Of a stretch of DNA of 64,000 bases, positions 12,901-24,058 are shown piece by piece. The notes under the pieces were generated by a model. The model was not told the origin of the DNA and did no database searches. It saw nothing but the letters and a program-made list of their open reading frames with translations. Source of the stretch: Dipylidium caninum (Eukaryota; Platyhelminthes; Cestoda; Cyclophyllidea; Dipylidiidae); assembly GCA_017562135.1 (NCBI GenBank), contig QEYB01000999.1:372001-436000 (forward strand). Reading direction: 5' to 3'. Made by a program: the position numbers and the translations under genes. The stretch's first letter is position 1, and each line of letters opens with the position of its first letter.

Positions 12901-15900
12901 CCGGGACTGCTGGGTGCGGATAAGCTCATTTCTGAGGGGTGGGGTGAGAGCAATCGTCTGCAATATAGGCAGTGCCTTGTTGGTGAAGTAGGAGCTCGGA
13001 GACACATGATGATATGGCTAAACTTAGATTCACTCACCGGTACACCTCTGGCGGTTTCCATCTTAGTGCTCTGCTGCGATTGGACCGATAAATGGTGACC
13101 GGAGGCGGTTGTCGGTGTCCCACTGTACTGATGGGTGGCCGATGATGCTGAAGCAGAGGGGCCGGTGAGTCGTAGCCCGATACGGGCGACACTGGAGCCG
13201 AGGAAGACCGCTCGCTGGGGGCTGAAATATCATGAATTACGTCTCTGAGTCTACACAGCAATTACATCGACGAAAATGCCGACGAGGACAGACGCGAAAG
13301 GACGGTGAAGCCCTCCTCATCTCGAAAATGTCTTTACTGTTAAATCGATCATCCTCTTGAGAAACTTGTCCTTTTCCTCGTATGTCTGCATCATCTTCCC
13401 TATCCTTCTTGCGCATCCTCAGTCATCGTGGCGGTTTCTCGTTCGGCCGCTCGAACAGACACCCATACACTCTAACTTTCCTTCGATGCTGCAGCGTTGA
13501 TCACTCACCCCTCCAAACGATCCACTGATAACAACTTCGATTAGTCCGTAAACTGGGGAGGAGTTTGATGATACCGTGACGGGAGGGCTCATGAGACACC
13601 GCAATTATAACCATTCCATGTGCGCAATAACTGATAACATCTACTTAGCTCAAGTACTCACGCAACGCGACTCTGAGCCAATCAGTTCACAAGTCTAATT
13701 AAGCATGATGCTGCCGTCCACCTCATTATGGTGAATAATCCACGTCTGAGGGGAGAGGGTGGAAGATGTAAAGTCTGCGGCTTGGGCTCTAAGGTGGACA
13801 TATTAACCTGAAAACTATGAAACGGGCGTTAAAATGAAATGGGATAACAAAAAGGGCAATTTTAACAAATTTTTTTTTGTATTCAATCGAAGCAACTTTC
13901 ACCAACATTTGCGAGGCCAAGCCTTTTTATTAGCACTTCGGTATTGTGTTTTTGTTTTCCTCATAAATTACTCATAATTACGAAAATTGCAATAATCGGT
14001 ATGCTAATTAGCAAGTTATTATGAGAATATGGTAAAATTTCATATTCTACAGAGGTTATTTCCTGGTCTTCGTGTGTAATAGCGCAGTTCCATTGCGCAG
14101 CGCCGATTTAGTAATATTGTTGGCTTGTTCTTAGTGCGGATGCTCATTCGCTAGTGTGGACCCGAGCTCACGAACAGTCACGCGCGTCGATCGGATTCCA
14201 CAGTTGTCGCCCCCAATTCCGTCTGGTCATCAACAACATGAGCTGGTGATCATCCTTGAACTATTTTAACGGTCCTCAAATTACGAGAACAGAATTTTTG
14301 ACGCCAACATTGAGTATTTTTTATCATTAGTAAATCCATCTGCGAATGCATCTTTAAAGTTTCTCCAAGCCTGTTGAGCTGCACTGTAACTCAGTATGAA
14401 AGCGCACACGAAAAGTAGATGTAAATGGCGTTTTGTTTCCATCCGGTCTAGGCGAAAAATTAAATAGAAATTGGATACAAACACGAAAAAAAAGCCGCAA
14501 TATGTCTCTCTCAGCCGCAGTTTGACACAAACTAAACGAAAACGCCCGTTTCATGGCTCCCAGTCAGGTTGCCTCGTGGGCCACACTCATCCCCTCCGGC
14601 CAAGACGCCAGATAAGAGGCTGTAAATGGGCGAATATTCCCGTGCTTCACACGCAGAATGGTCATTACTACGGCGCGAGGAGCCTGGTTGTAAAACTCGG
14701 CCGCAAGTGTCACTTTCAACGTCACGTTAGAGGGAGACGAGGAAGCCGCCGGAGGTGGGCTATTTTCACCTTATAATCCCGCGGAAAAGTCGCTTTTTGC
14801 AAAATAAACGCCACAATCCACCTAGAGTTAAAGACCACAACCCTGTGGTGGTTAAATGGACGGATAAGATGCGAAACTCACTGAAAGGGCGGTTCTTTTT
14901 GGACACCCACATTCAGACCAACTGGGCGGCAGATGTAATAACTTAGTTAGCGAAGCGAGTAGGTGATTGGATTAATTGTTCTACACTTTTCTCATCCTTC
15001 CCTCCTTCCTTTCCTCGCAACTGCCACCATCATCATCGTCGTCGTCATCTTCTATTCATCTTTTTATTATTCATCTTCTCACTCCCCTTGAGGGGGCAGG
15101 TGGGGATGTATTCCACTTACTACAGTAGAAGTGTCAATGCAACTGATTACAACTCTTCTTCTTTCTCTTTCTCTCTCCCCCTCCAAGTCTCTCCAATTCC
15201 AATCCTGCGGCCGAAGAAGGAGAAATTACCGAGTTTGAAGGAAGGATGGAGGGGACAACTCTCCTCCTCCAGTCTACATGTCAAATTAAGACTGGCAGAG
15301 GCAGCAGACCAAACCGGAATGGCTTCCGGGCATTAGGCGAAATGTCACTCCTGCAGGGAAAACGCGGAGGAAGAAGGCGAAGACAGGATGATGTGATGGC
15401 ATTTTGTACTTCCGAAATATCCAGCTCCGACCAGAGCCCAACGCCAAATCTTTCCATCTGTGGCTCTGCACATAGACCACCTTTTCGCCATGTTTTGAGG
15501 CAATTGGCCGTTTTTGCGCCGGACCACCACTACACCGACTTAAGTGGACATTTAATGAGGGAGTAGTCTCAACGGTTCACAAAATCAGCCTCTATTTATG
15601 TTGCGCTCTTTAACCCTGTCGTGCTGACTGAAGCAAGCTGAAAGTTGGTGCGGAGAGATAAAAAAATTGCTTACTTCCAACAGTCAGAGGATGCCAGTAC
15701 TCCCGCGATCCCAAGGGACCAGATGGCATCATGTTGGCCTTCGAATAGCTCGGTGATGGTGTGTATGGATTAACATTCTTCTCGCCGTTCACTTTGATCT
15801 GATCACAGTAGTGCATCGGCTGAATGAACGAAAATAGGGCAGAGAAAAACAAATGCGGAATATGGATTGTTATTTTCACACTAATTTCACAACTCTTGAG

Positions 15901-16230
15901 AATTGATAAAATAAAGTCCTTACCGTTTCTTCGGCCTCCTCCGGCTTTACGTCCAGCGAATTTTCGGCTACTTCGTTTAGAGATTTGTCTAAATCGACGC
16001 ATGGAAGTGATGAAAAAAAACCGATAAATTATTTGGAAGTCATTACGATCATTTTGCCAACATTCTACCGTCAACAAAACGCTGCAAGTGGCCCTCGAAT
16101 AGGAGGAAAGAGGAGAGGGAGGCGGAGATGTAAAAGTGGTCACCGTTAACTTACCGCTCCTGGAAAAGATTCCACGCCCTTTAATTGTTCTCTGAAGTAA
16201 TTTTCCGATTGTTGGCTTCGACTTCTCCAT
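464..16230 (-). CDS. SASH1-like: SASH1-like SAM-domain adaptor protein (10 exons)
   Basis: Exons read on the minus strand: 16230-16155, 15988-15924, 15819-15675, 13221-13038, 12957-12429, 7973-7820, 6476-6349, 1953-1702, 1627-1496, 904-464. All phases agree and sum to 702 codons including TAA at 464. SAM domain 1 (about residues 320-384) is split between the exons ending at 12429 and starting at 7973. The linker LEALIAQRLHMEWIDLTKPP (exon 1953-1702) and GIPLRLVERYAEEADRDF (1627-1496) match the SASH1 segment between its SAM domains. SAM domain 2 (about 577-650) is in the last exon, with NLRDFLTTIGLPMYTDRL. SASH1 is a cytoplasmic scaffold and tumour-suppressor-like adaptor in vertebrates. The SH3 domain that precedes SAM1 in vertebrate SASH1 is not seen; a proline/serine-rich and glutamine-rich stretch is there instead. 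The true first exon is uncertain: ATG at 16230 is one option, and exons near 17.0 and 17.8 kb are others. The exon at 6476-6349 rests on phase more than on similarity. Confidence 0.8.
1496..1953 (-). CDS. Two SASH-linker exons separated by a 74-base intron
   Basis: Exon 1953-1702 (84 codons) ends GCG|gtaagg. Exon 1627-1496 (44 codons) starts after attgtag and ends before gtacgc. Read together they give the signature IDLTKPPYTSA then TGESGIPLRLVERYAEEADR. Its vertebrate counterpart is the IDLTEEPY...CGIPEALVQRYAE block just before SAM2 of SASH1. The short intron keeps phase 0 on both sides. Confidence 0.78.
2741..3853. mobile_element. Dispersed terminal-inverted-repeat element, copy 1
   Basis: The left end is gaaaactatggaacgggcgt (2741-2760) and the right end is aacgctcgtttcatagtttc (3831-3850), imperfect inverted repeats of one another. 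The interior (about 3420-3650) shares a block with the copy at 60852-61368, read on the minus strand here, including a run coding KKCP/KMSI-like and EPRL/GAPP-like residues with frame breaks. About 1.1 kb, the longest of three copies, lying in a SASH1-like intron. No transposase was recognised inside, so it looks non-autonomous. Confidence 0.6.
5041..5865 (-). pseudogene. Decayed mariner-family transposase
   Basis: Two open segments on the minus strand (5865-5638 and 5463-5041) cover the catalytic part of a mariner transposase. The first has RTNICHSLL...GLITDDEKTIVCGSVNRERSW, the counterpart of the family's TGDEKW block with the first aspartate region. The second has MRGPHTS (family: DNARPHTS) and PPCSPALTPSNYHLF (family: PYSPDLAPSDYHLF), then VKSYFIQF and LLERWEK. 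The second and third catalytic aspartates appear to be lost (MRGPH and SPALTP) and the two parts are out of frame, so it is inactive. The N-terminal DNA-binding part was not found. It sits inside a SASH1-like intron in the same orientation as the gene. Confidence 0.8.
6349..6476 (-). CDS. SASH1-like inter-SAM exon (phase-based)
   Basis: A 128-base open segment between aaaatcag and AAG|gtaagc. Phase 1 in and phase 0 out join it cleanly to the SAM1 exon and the linker exon, giving GNFNDVDEVTQRLRRQGS... The alternative frame (SGYDVRGLYASGDIVFPRP) looks equally protein-like but needs different phases. The vertebrate inter-SAM region is poorly conserved, so similarity cannot decide. Confidence 0.5.
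7820..7973 (-). CDS. SASH1-like exon with C-terminal half of SAM domain 1
   Basis: The exon starts after ttctag and ends at ATAG|gtgcgtc. It encodes SLHQRLLKHGFARIDQLGEL, then TRQRLIDMGISSAEARASLL, a classic SAM helix 2-5 pattern (hydrophobic...DLxxMGI...R..LL.AA). It completes the helix begun by DLLTLLRQLGLE at the end of the exon at 12957-12429. Confidence 0.78.
8503..8544 (+). repeat. (TCC)n microsatellite
   Basis: About fourteen uninterrupted TCC triplets. Confidence 0.95.
9401..9518 (+). repeat. (TGTGG)n tandem array, about 23 perfect units
   Basis: A 5-base unit TGTGG is repeated without interruption over about 118 bases. The regular GG doublets every five bases could form two-tier G-quadruplex structures on the plus strand. 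Confidence 0.95.
10060..10400 (+). repeat. Long purine-rich tract with GGGA and GAC/GAA simple repeats
   Basis: Over about 340 bases the plus strand is overwhelmingly A/G, including degenerate GGAGAC and GAACGA repeats and a GGGA run at 10274-10295. Such tracts can form triplex (H-DNA). Confidence 0.8.
12299..12334 (+). repeat. (CTCC)n microsatellite
   Basis: Eight to nine CTCC units, just 3' of the low-complexity block and within the same intron. Confidence 0.9.
12429..12957 (-). CDS. SASH1-like exon: acidic/Pro-rich segment, alternating-Gln tract, start of SAM1
   Basis: 529 bases, phase 2 in, phase 0 out (GAG|gtatgt). It starts RLLSPHPSEMSLSAPSSPG, passes an acidic segment (EGTEDDEVDYDRPYR), then from about 12640 down to 12480 carries roughly 50 residues in which every second residue is glutamine (LQLQLQPQPQPQLQLQ style, later SQSQ, MQMQ, TQTQ). 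It ends with KQDLLTLLRQLGLE, the first SAM1 helix. The tract corresponds to degenerate CTGTGG-type hexamers on the plus strand. Confidence 0.75.
13038..13221 (-). CDS. SASH1-like Pro/Ser-rich exon
   Basis: The acceptor is atatttcag and the donor is CG|gtgagt. It encodes PSERSSSAPVSPVSGYDSPA, a proline-rich run PPISTVGHRQPPPVTIYR, and RALRWKPPEVYR. Phase 1 in and 2 out join the neighbours at 15675 and 12957. No domain recognised; probably a disordered linker. Confidence 0.65.
13810..14561. mobile_element. Dispersed terminal-inverted-repeat element, copy 2
   Basis: The left end is gaaaactatgaaacgggcgt and the right end is aacgcccgtttcatggctcc. The 15-base cores are perfect inverted repeats. 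Near the right end it shares with copies 1 and 3 a block whose minus-strand frame reads AAQQAWRNFKDAFADGF; copy 3 reads AVQQASRNSSDAFADGF. About 750 bases, inside the SASH1-like intron 13222-15674. Confidence 0.65.
15675..16230 (-). CDS. SASH1-like 5' exons (three) from an ATG at 16230
   Basis: Exon 16230-16155 encodes MEKSKPTIGKLLQRTIKGRG and a basic tail. Exon 15988-15924 encodes an acidic segment DKSLNEVAENSLDVKPEEAE. Exon 15819-15675 encodes MHYCDQIKVNGEKNVNPYTP and SPSYSKANMMPSGPLGSREY. Donors are gtaagt, gtaagg and gtaagc. Phases (1, 0, 1) fit. An acceptor (acctcag) just before 16230 in an open frame means the ATG could also be internal to a longer protein. Confidence 0.6.
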
Positions 16231-16941
16231 TGTGATGTGATAATTTCTGAGGTAAATAGAAAGAATTAATCATGCAAAAGTAGCAAAATTCAACCTCTCG
16301 CTGTAATTTCAGGCCTCAGCCATACCTCAACCCGGTTCGCCGTCAGACTGCCATTTAACAGTGTTACATGCCAATGTGTACACACGCCGACACACGAACA
16401 AACAAACTGGCGTCTAGAGAGATGAAGAGGAAATGAGTGGTGACTCTGTAGTCTGACGCAGACGATAGAAGACCGGTTCTGAGAGAATTGCCGGCTGAAT
16501 CACCCCCTACACCACCAATCAACGCATAATTCACATTTCCACACAGCCTGTCTACAATGTCCCTCCACTCTGTGTTAATTGAGAACGCATCCGCTTACAG
16601 TCCATAGTAATTAAAGACTAAGATGGCGTTAAATTTTTAGTCAACTACTCGACGTACTAGTAAAAGTGGGAATAATTGGTTTAGTTGAATGGATAATTGG
16701 ATGATAACCAATCAGCGTGCGAGTTATCGGAAATACGAAGAATTTATTAGTCAAGAGAGGGCTCCCGACATTTAAAGAGTTCTATTATTATATTATCTAT
16801 TGCACTTTACAAAAAAAAGGTAAGTAGGGCATTTTTTGCGGATGCGCATTATCAGTGTGCTTTAGACTAACTTCCGCCTTCCTCTCCCTCTCTTGTGGAA
16901 GGCTGAATCATAGGGCTGAGGTTTACCAGGGCCCAACTTAC

Positions 16942-17065
16942 GCGTTCTCCTTAACACACTCCCCAAATCCGATCCAAACAGCTGTTGTTTGCGGAGAAAT
17001 GAGGTAAATTGCCTCGTATTGCTACCGCCTGCCCGTTTGCGGGGTACAAAGAGATCCGGTGGACA
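16942..17065 (-). CDS. Candidate upstream exon of the SASH1-like gene
   Basis: Open segment between gggccag and C|gtaagt encoding CPPDLFVPRKRAGGSNTRQF and TSFLRKQQLFGSDLGSVLRR. Phase 0 in and phase 1 out would let it splice to the exon at 15988 in place of the 16230 exon, that is, as an alternative 5' end. The basic/aromatic content is loosely reminiscent of the N-terminal basic region of SASH1, but no motif is decisive. Confidence 0.4.
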
Positions 17066-17716
17066 CTGGCCCACCGTTACTCGTCACAAGGCTTGATTAA
17101 TTGCAGGTCGAACTTCTGACCATTCCAATCCCTCTACCCCTCCCTCCCTTTCTACATACCAATTTGGCCTTCTTGGACATCGCACACACACGCATACACA
17201 GGATTTCACTCCGGACATTGGTGAAAAACCACCGGTTGTTACTCGAGTGAGGAATTTCGACAAACTTTCATGCCAAGCCTCTCATGTCTATGGCCTACAC
17301 ACAAGATGCACTTCGTGTAAAAGAGGGGAACAAAAAGTAATGTAACTGGATTTTTTCCTTTTCCTTCACTTCTCGCACTCGTCTCTCGGAGCCACGGGCC
17401 TACTCATGAAAGATCCGGCGACACACTAAACATCTGGATATTCCGGTGATAATGTTAGGGATGAAAAGAGATTTTCTTCAGCTGTCGCTCCCTAATACAC
17501 TGTTTGTCGCCAGCTGTATGGATGCACCACTTTGGGATGAAGGCTGACGGGCAAGTTAGGACCATTTAATACCACAACAGTAGCAAGGAAGTACCTTCCT
17601 CATTAGGACGTTTGTTGTAGCCTTTTACCGAACTACCTTACAATTACGACTCTTGTTGAGAGATTACAAATGAGAAAGACAAGAAGAGGATATTATTACC
17701 ATTTTAATATCACTAC

Positions 17717-17875
17717 CTGAACCTGCCACAGACTCAGTAATCTTGTTGCATGTTTAAGTGGCATGCCATCATACACCTCGGCAGAGGATAAGCCCTTCGA
17801 GTTGTGAAATTCTGCTAACGCTTGAAGACTTTCAACCTCAACGAAGACGAGATCATCGAGGGACCCTAAGTGCAT
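17717..17875 (-). CDS. Candidate N-terminal exon of the SASH1-like gene
   Basis: The open frame contains MHLGSLDDLVFVEVESLQAL and AEFHNSKGLSSAEVYDGMPL and ends at CAG|gtagtg (or CAG|gttcag, also phase 0). It would splice in phase to the candidate exon at 17065. The frame stays open upstream to 17947, so ATG at 17875 is only one start option. Not recognised with certainty. Confidence 0.35.
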
Positions 17876-17949
17876 GGTGTAATGCGTCTGTCGATTCGAA
17901 TGCGGGCATAAATTTGCGTCATTTGTTTTTCCTCTACCATCTGTCATGT

Positions 17950-20900
17950 CTCGAGAAGTAATTCTGGCAAAAGGTCACCTTTGGCATGGTTTTACGCTTA
18001 CATGACATTTCTGCACAATCGATCTGCAGTAGGTATGTGTGTATGTGTGTGTACGCACAGATTAGCGTCCATTGCACATGAATTCTCCAATCATCAATTT
18101 GGTGGAGGGTTTGGAGCTGTGAATGAATGTGTTCCGGGGCCCCGATTGCCCCTCGCAGCTCGACACGCCGACAGTCGGTAGGGCCTGCACAATACTGTTT
18201 CCTGTGGCTTTCCCCCAGGAAGAATCGTTCCCCCTATCCCCGGCACATATTAGCTTGTCTCGGTCGTTACTAGGCCCACTCAGTTTTTCCGATCTGGGGA
18301 GGCCGATATACTTTCAATGTATCCAAGTCAATATCATCGCAATGGTGATCAGACAACTGCAGTCTAGACACTCTTTGCATTAGACAGTGGGCAAAGTGGT
18401 GGTGGTGGTGGTGAAGAAAAGGGGCGAGTGCGTTAAAAAGTGCATACATAAATTCGGTGTGTGCCTGCCTCGCCGAAAATCGGATCATCCAGAAGTGCGA
18501 GAGTTCATTACGCCTACGAATAGGTGGCGTTAAGACAACTGATCCGTCCTTATCCCCCATTAGTTTAAAGTAACAAATATGAAATTAGCACGGCTTCGTC
18601 ATTTCCATAATTACATGTCTAAAATATTCTTTCCGAGTAATTGAAGTCTAAATTACGTTAAACTGCAAAATCGTGGAAGATTTGGGTGAGGAAAAAAGCA
18701 GATCTCAGAGGTAACGGAGCAAGACAAACTGAGACATAAAACAGCTTAAGTGTTGAAAACGAAGAGGGCAAAATTACCTCTGAATGGGAGAAGCGGGTTA
18801 TTGTTTAGAAAAACCTCTCCGACTAGTTAGCTCAGACAGCGTCATTGCGTGAAGAAGACGACTAGCCAATCAGACGAGGAGGAAGCGTCCTTCTCCCATC
18901 CAATCAGCGTACACCTCGACATCAACGGGGCGAGTTGACATGTCGGAGGTGATTGGGGCAGAATGGGAGCTGGTTTTCGAAAACAAAAAATTAAAATTGA
19001 TACCACGGTTAATGACAACTGACCTCGAATTCGACCTAATTATCTGTGCTATTTTTAAGGGCAAAATGATCGTGCTGAGTTACAAAATCTTGCCTTCGCA
19101 CATTGCGGCACCTACTGGACCAGTTACGTCGTTTGCCATTCATACATTAGGCAAAACTATACTCTCATCTCGAAACAGAAGGCAATTACTGAATCGATAC
19201 CGGCGAGGAAGCTTGTCAATGCTACGAAAAGGGTTAGTGGTGGCAAATGTGGCGGTGTCCATCGGGGAATCAGTCGATTTGACTATCTGAAGCTGCTTGT
19301 TTATGGAAGTAGGTGGGCACAATTGCGCAGCAAGTGTTGGGGCTGTAAGTCTTCTGGCGCGAAACGCCATTATGAAGGTGTGCATCGGAAACCTGGATTA
19401 TGTAGCGGAACTAGCGGGAGGATTAGGCACAAACATTGTTGGTCACCCTGTCGAATCAACCCACCCATATTTTCGTTAGTACTTCTGAAGAAGTTAGGTT
19501 TATATGAACTAATATCCTTTCACTTAAGCGCTTTGATGCATTCAAGGAGAGTAGTCTATGCAAGCATTCATTACGTCAACAGAAGAAAGCAATATGGCCA
19601 AACGTAATAAACGCATAGCCTTCTTTGTGTCTCTCTGGTGCCTTCACATTAAGTAGATTGACGTTTTTGCAACATTAAAATCGAGTGTTAGGTGAGAATC
19701 ACCCTGGAAGCTTTAAGACCTCCCGCCCACATTCTCTACCTCCCGTCTCTAACCTGTCGGCCCACATCGATTCTTCAACGAGGCCCCACCAAAGAGAAGC
19801 CACTCAAAATTCGTTCGTGAGTCTGCACGGCTATCCTGAAAGTGTGACGACAGACAGCGATTGCACTGTTAACTAAATAAGGTTGGGCAAGCGCGTCCTC
19901 ACCCGCGGATCCATGGAAGTCGAATTCGAGGCGTAATCATGAAACGTTGACGACACGCTACCTAAAAAGGCGTGAGGGAGTCGAAATGCAGCACTCAACC
20001 GTATGTAAAACTTAGTCGTTCAACTAACTCGGTGACTCTCGGAACGTCTCCCAATCCACTGGATTGAGGAGATTCGTCCTCATTTGGGTAGTCGACTGCG
20101 AAAGAATGGGGGAGATGATTTGGCAAAATAGAGAGAAGAGATGAAGATGAAGGCACCGGCGCCAGTGCTGGTGCCGCCGGTGGTGGTGGAGGTAGAGGAT
20201 GAGAGGTAGAAAGGGGAGAGCTGTGTGTATGGTAAAGGTTAATAAATAATGGAGAAACCAAGTAGATAAGAGGGCCACGAAAGGATTTGTGCAAATTATT
20301 GCACAAACAGCGCCGTGATTGTTCGCCATTATGGTCGGCATTAGAAGCTTACTGTATATTGGTAGCTAGAAGACTTTTCCTTAAGGCTCGCGTTCTTCTG
20401 CTAAAGACCTTAAATGTCGAGATACAGTCCTTTGGTTTCCTTGATAACTTGACAGTAGGTGGGTGCTTGCGGGCGAGGATAAGATGCAAATGAGACTGTC
20501 CATTAGAATATTGTCTTACAATTCGCAAACTTTGGAGCCATTGGCTCCATTAACGACTACAGAGTTGGTCTAATCGCGTACCTCAAAGTGAGACGGCTAA
20601 CAATGTCCGTTCACCCCCAGACCCATTATCCAGTTATAAAAAAGTACACCAAACCAGGTAAGACTTAAATGACTTGACCTTCGCTCAATAAAGCATATGA
20701 GTAACTATTTTTCTGGCGGACGGAGTAGGAGAAGGAGGTAGGGTCGGAGTCTGACCACATACTTTTAGCCACAGATCGGTATTTCCTGTATAACTTTTAA
20801 TTCCCCTTGAATTACTCCGCTTGCCTCATGGCTACCAACTTTCCCTCCCTCGCCCGGACCTCAAAAGTTCAGCCTTCCTTCTACTGTTCAATCGCCTCCC

Positions 20901-23900
20901 CTGCACACAGTACAAGGTAACAGGAAGCGAGTGTGTTTGTTCATAAGATGCTGGACGCGGATACGAGGCAGAGAGTTGGAGTTATTCTACATGTTAAATC
21001 ACCTCCGCATAATAATTTCTCTTCTGCTTACACATTACTTCGAGTGGATAGCAGTTCGTACGTATTGGACAGGAAAGGCAATGTAGCAGAGAACAACCAC
21101 AACGTTAATAAAGTCGTTCTGCCTTACCTTAATTTTCCACCCGAAAATTCCGTTGGTCATGGCCATCTTTCTCTAAAACTAACACTCAACTGTCTTATCT
21201 TTGGTACTTGGACCATCACATGTAAGAAAGAGTGGGCAACTTGTAGATTAGTCTATTGCGGTGCGGCAGACCTCACGTATATCTACTGGATGCATTTTAC
21301 CGGATATTTGAAACAATTATGATAATCAAAACCCAAGTCACTTAACGTACCTGCGGAGGTGTTCTGATAAAACACCTGAAAGTAGGTGAGGTGGGAATTT
21401 ATGAAGCTATAATGTTGGCAGAAAAAACTTGAATAAGGCCGAGTTATTTTTCTCACCGTCTTATCAAATTTTGGCCCTGAAGTTTACCAAATATAGTCGA
21501 CCAATGGGCCGTGATTTTCTTTTACGATGGCGATAAGCCAGAGATTCTAATTAGGGATTGAGTGTACTAAGAATTTTAGCAAGATTTCTCGGAAGGAATT
21601 TCGACTGCAACTGAAGCACATCGCCTTACTCAATTGATGTAAAGTGTTCAAGTCTAACAAGTTGGACTATGATCCCAGAGTAAAACGCTATTATGGTCAA
21701 ACAGCGTTGGAACGCATTTTAATAAACTTTTAAGAAAAACGATGGACTAAACTTTTGCCTGCGCAGAGAGGGTCGGTCGGGTCACTTGGTGCTCATAACA
21801 TACAGAAAAAATTCTAAGGACACCAAATTTTGGCATGTGTAAAATAACCTGAAGCGTGCTTAGCACTAGCAATTAATTTGCGTTCAACTCAATAAAATTC
21901 TTCACAAGTCGAGAATTCGTTCACAACCAGTAGTACTTTTCCTGAAAGAAAAAGCTGTTTTTAGTTGCACGTGCGCTATTAAGTATAAGCTAATAACGCA
22001 TAATAGCGAATTATAATGTTACAACGTCGTTTTAACCACCTTGAGTTTCGGCGGGGCGTGTAACTGTCGAGATGCCCCTCGGCTTGTTTGTTCCGTTGGG
22101 GGTTGTCACTGGGTTTTGGGCCCTGGTAGCACTAGCCGGGCTATTGTGTGTTCCCAAAGGTCCAAATAGAGAGTAAGGCTGTTTTTATACCATCATTCCT
22201 GTCAGACTGTGGAGAGTTTCTATATTATTGACTTCCGTCTGCTGTTACCTTTTGTAAGCTCGATATATGATGTGTTCATTTACGCAGCTGGTTGATCTTT
22301 TTCATCCCACAATGGCATCCATTTTATGGGCCGCTAATCACGTCTAAAAATCTTCGGATTATAACCAATGAATGGAAGGTTTGAAGTTTCGCTTTCGGTT
22401 GCTTATTTCATTCGACTTGAAACTAGCATATTTTTACGCTCCCGACGTTGAATCATTGTTTTTCGTTTGTTTATTTTAGCCAAAGTGGTGATAAGTGATT
22501 TCGCTCAAGAAAAAACGTCCCTACTTGAAGAACTTACTGTACTTTTGATTTTTTAACCTTTGCACTTTGGTGCAAATCGGTTTATTCTTAACAATACTGT
22601 ACCGTTATACTGGTCCGTTGAATTTCCTTCTTTGTGAATTACTACCTGCCCGGCAACCCATCAAGCTAAAGGCTCACACTTCTACGTTTCGTAGTGCTTA
22701 TTTTCGTAAGTTTGTTGAGATTACTCTTCCACCAGTGATGATTGGATTCCACTGGCGTGTACAAGTTGCTATGTAGGGGCTGCGCGTTTAAAGAATCATT
22801 CGGCCGTTGTTTAATGTATGAAATTTTGGTGCTTGCGTTTTGTCATTTAATACAGAAATTGCGCAAATGCAATAGCCAAGAGATGTACTGAGTTATCAGA
22901 GAGTGTTTCCGGGCTGGAACGGTATCTGTTATAATGATATCGCAATGGGCTTCGTATTTCTCTAACTAGAAGTGTCACATTTAAATACAAAAAAGGAGAG
23001 TTGCAATGGAGGGATGCCGTGTGAACGAAACTGACGCAACATAGTGCTCCGCGTGTTTTGAAATTTCTCTTTTTTTCGTTGAATTGTATCGTGGTCTGGC
23101 TTATTCGTGTGGCGTGGAAGTGCTGTAGCGTTACATAGAGCTGGTTACGGTTATAACCGCGTGAGTGAGATCGAATTACACGCTGTCCTGTTTAATTATG
23201 ATATTGCCTGTGGAGTGTATTATTCTTTCCATCATTTCCCTTTGCTTGCACATGATCGTCGAAGTTGAAGTGTTGATCCTGGCGGCCTCAACGATATTCA
23301 GGCGTAGATCAGTGTTGTGGTGCCCTGTTTTCTCGCTAAGTCGTGGCTGTTTTGTGGTTTAGTGAGGGAGGGGCGCGGCTCCGGATTTATTTGCGGCGGT
23401 AGGACGCTCGAGTGTTTCATGAGGGATCACCTTGAGTCTAACCGAAAAGTGGATAGAGTAAGAACTATTAATTGTTTCTGTAAAATACTACAGATCAACT
23501 CAAGTGAGGGCCTAGTTCCATGCGGTACTCCGGTGCAACCTGTAAACCTTCTGGGTCACCCCAAAATGAACGACATTGGATCTGTTGTGTTGTCTACGGG
23601 TCAAATGCGCAGTGCAAGTCGCTCCTAACCAGGCACGTACTCATAGGCTGACTTTGTCGCTGAAATACGGGTTAAAAGGCAAATCAAAGTACGATCCAGG
23701 TCCCGTCAGTGAATCCGCCACATTCTTTTTCGTAATGAGACAAACCCTTCAAATTAGCATAGCGCCACATTGGTTGCCTCGATCTTGGGCTATAAGCAAT
23801 TAAGAGGTGCCAATTGATTCCATGTCGTCGCGTTAGTGCTGCGTAACCAGAGTCTCTTGTGACTGTCCAATTAATTCCGAAAAGTGACAAGTGCGAGTAT

Positions 23901-24058
23901 TCAGTTTAGGTTTAGTCTGCATTCGTTTAATCCACGATAGGATGCATACGATGATCTAAATCTTCAAGGGTAGGATCAGAAGAGGGGTTTTACTATCACC
24001 ACAACCGCTCAATATGGCGATGTAGGAAAAAGTACTAAGAAGGAATATATTAGGCGTT
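17950..24058. other. Intergenic region without a supportable gene
   Basis: About 6 kb between the SASH1-like 5' end and the 3' end of the transporter. It has a short GGT run at 18396-18414. The longest open frame (20933-21322, plus, 129 codons) has no recognised motif, no family resemblance and no clear splice context. Nothing else stands out. Confidence 0.6.

Noticed and set aside
13419..13604. Possible minus exon reading VTVSSNSSPVYGLIEVVISG
   Set aside because: It has a good gtgagt donor, but its phases do not fit between exons 15675 and 13221.
15286..15566. Overlapping frames near 15.3-15.5 kb, suspected second mariner piece
   Set aside because: No conserved transposase block could be identified.
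20933..21322. 129-codon plus frame
   Set aside because: No recognised motif, low-complexity-free but isolated, no splice or promoter context; length is compatible with chance.
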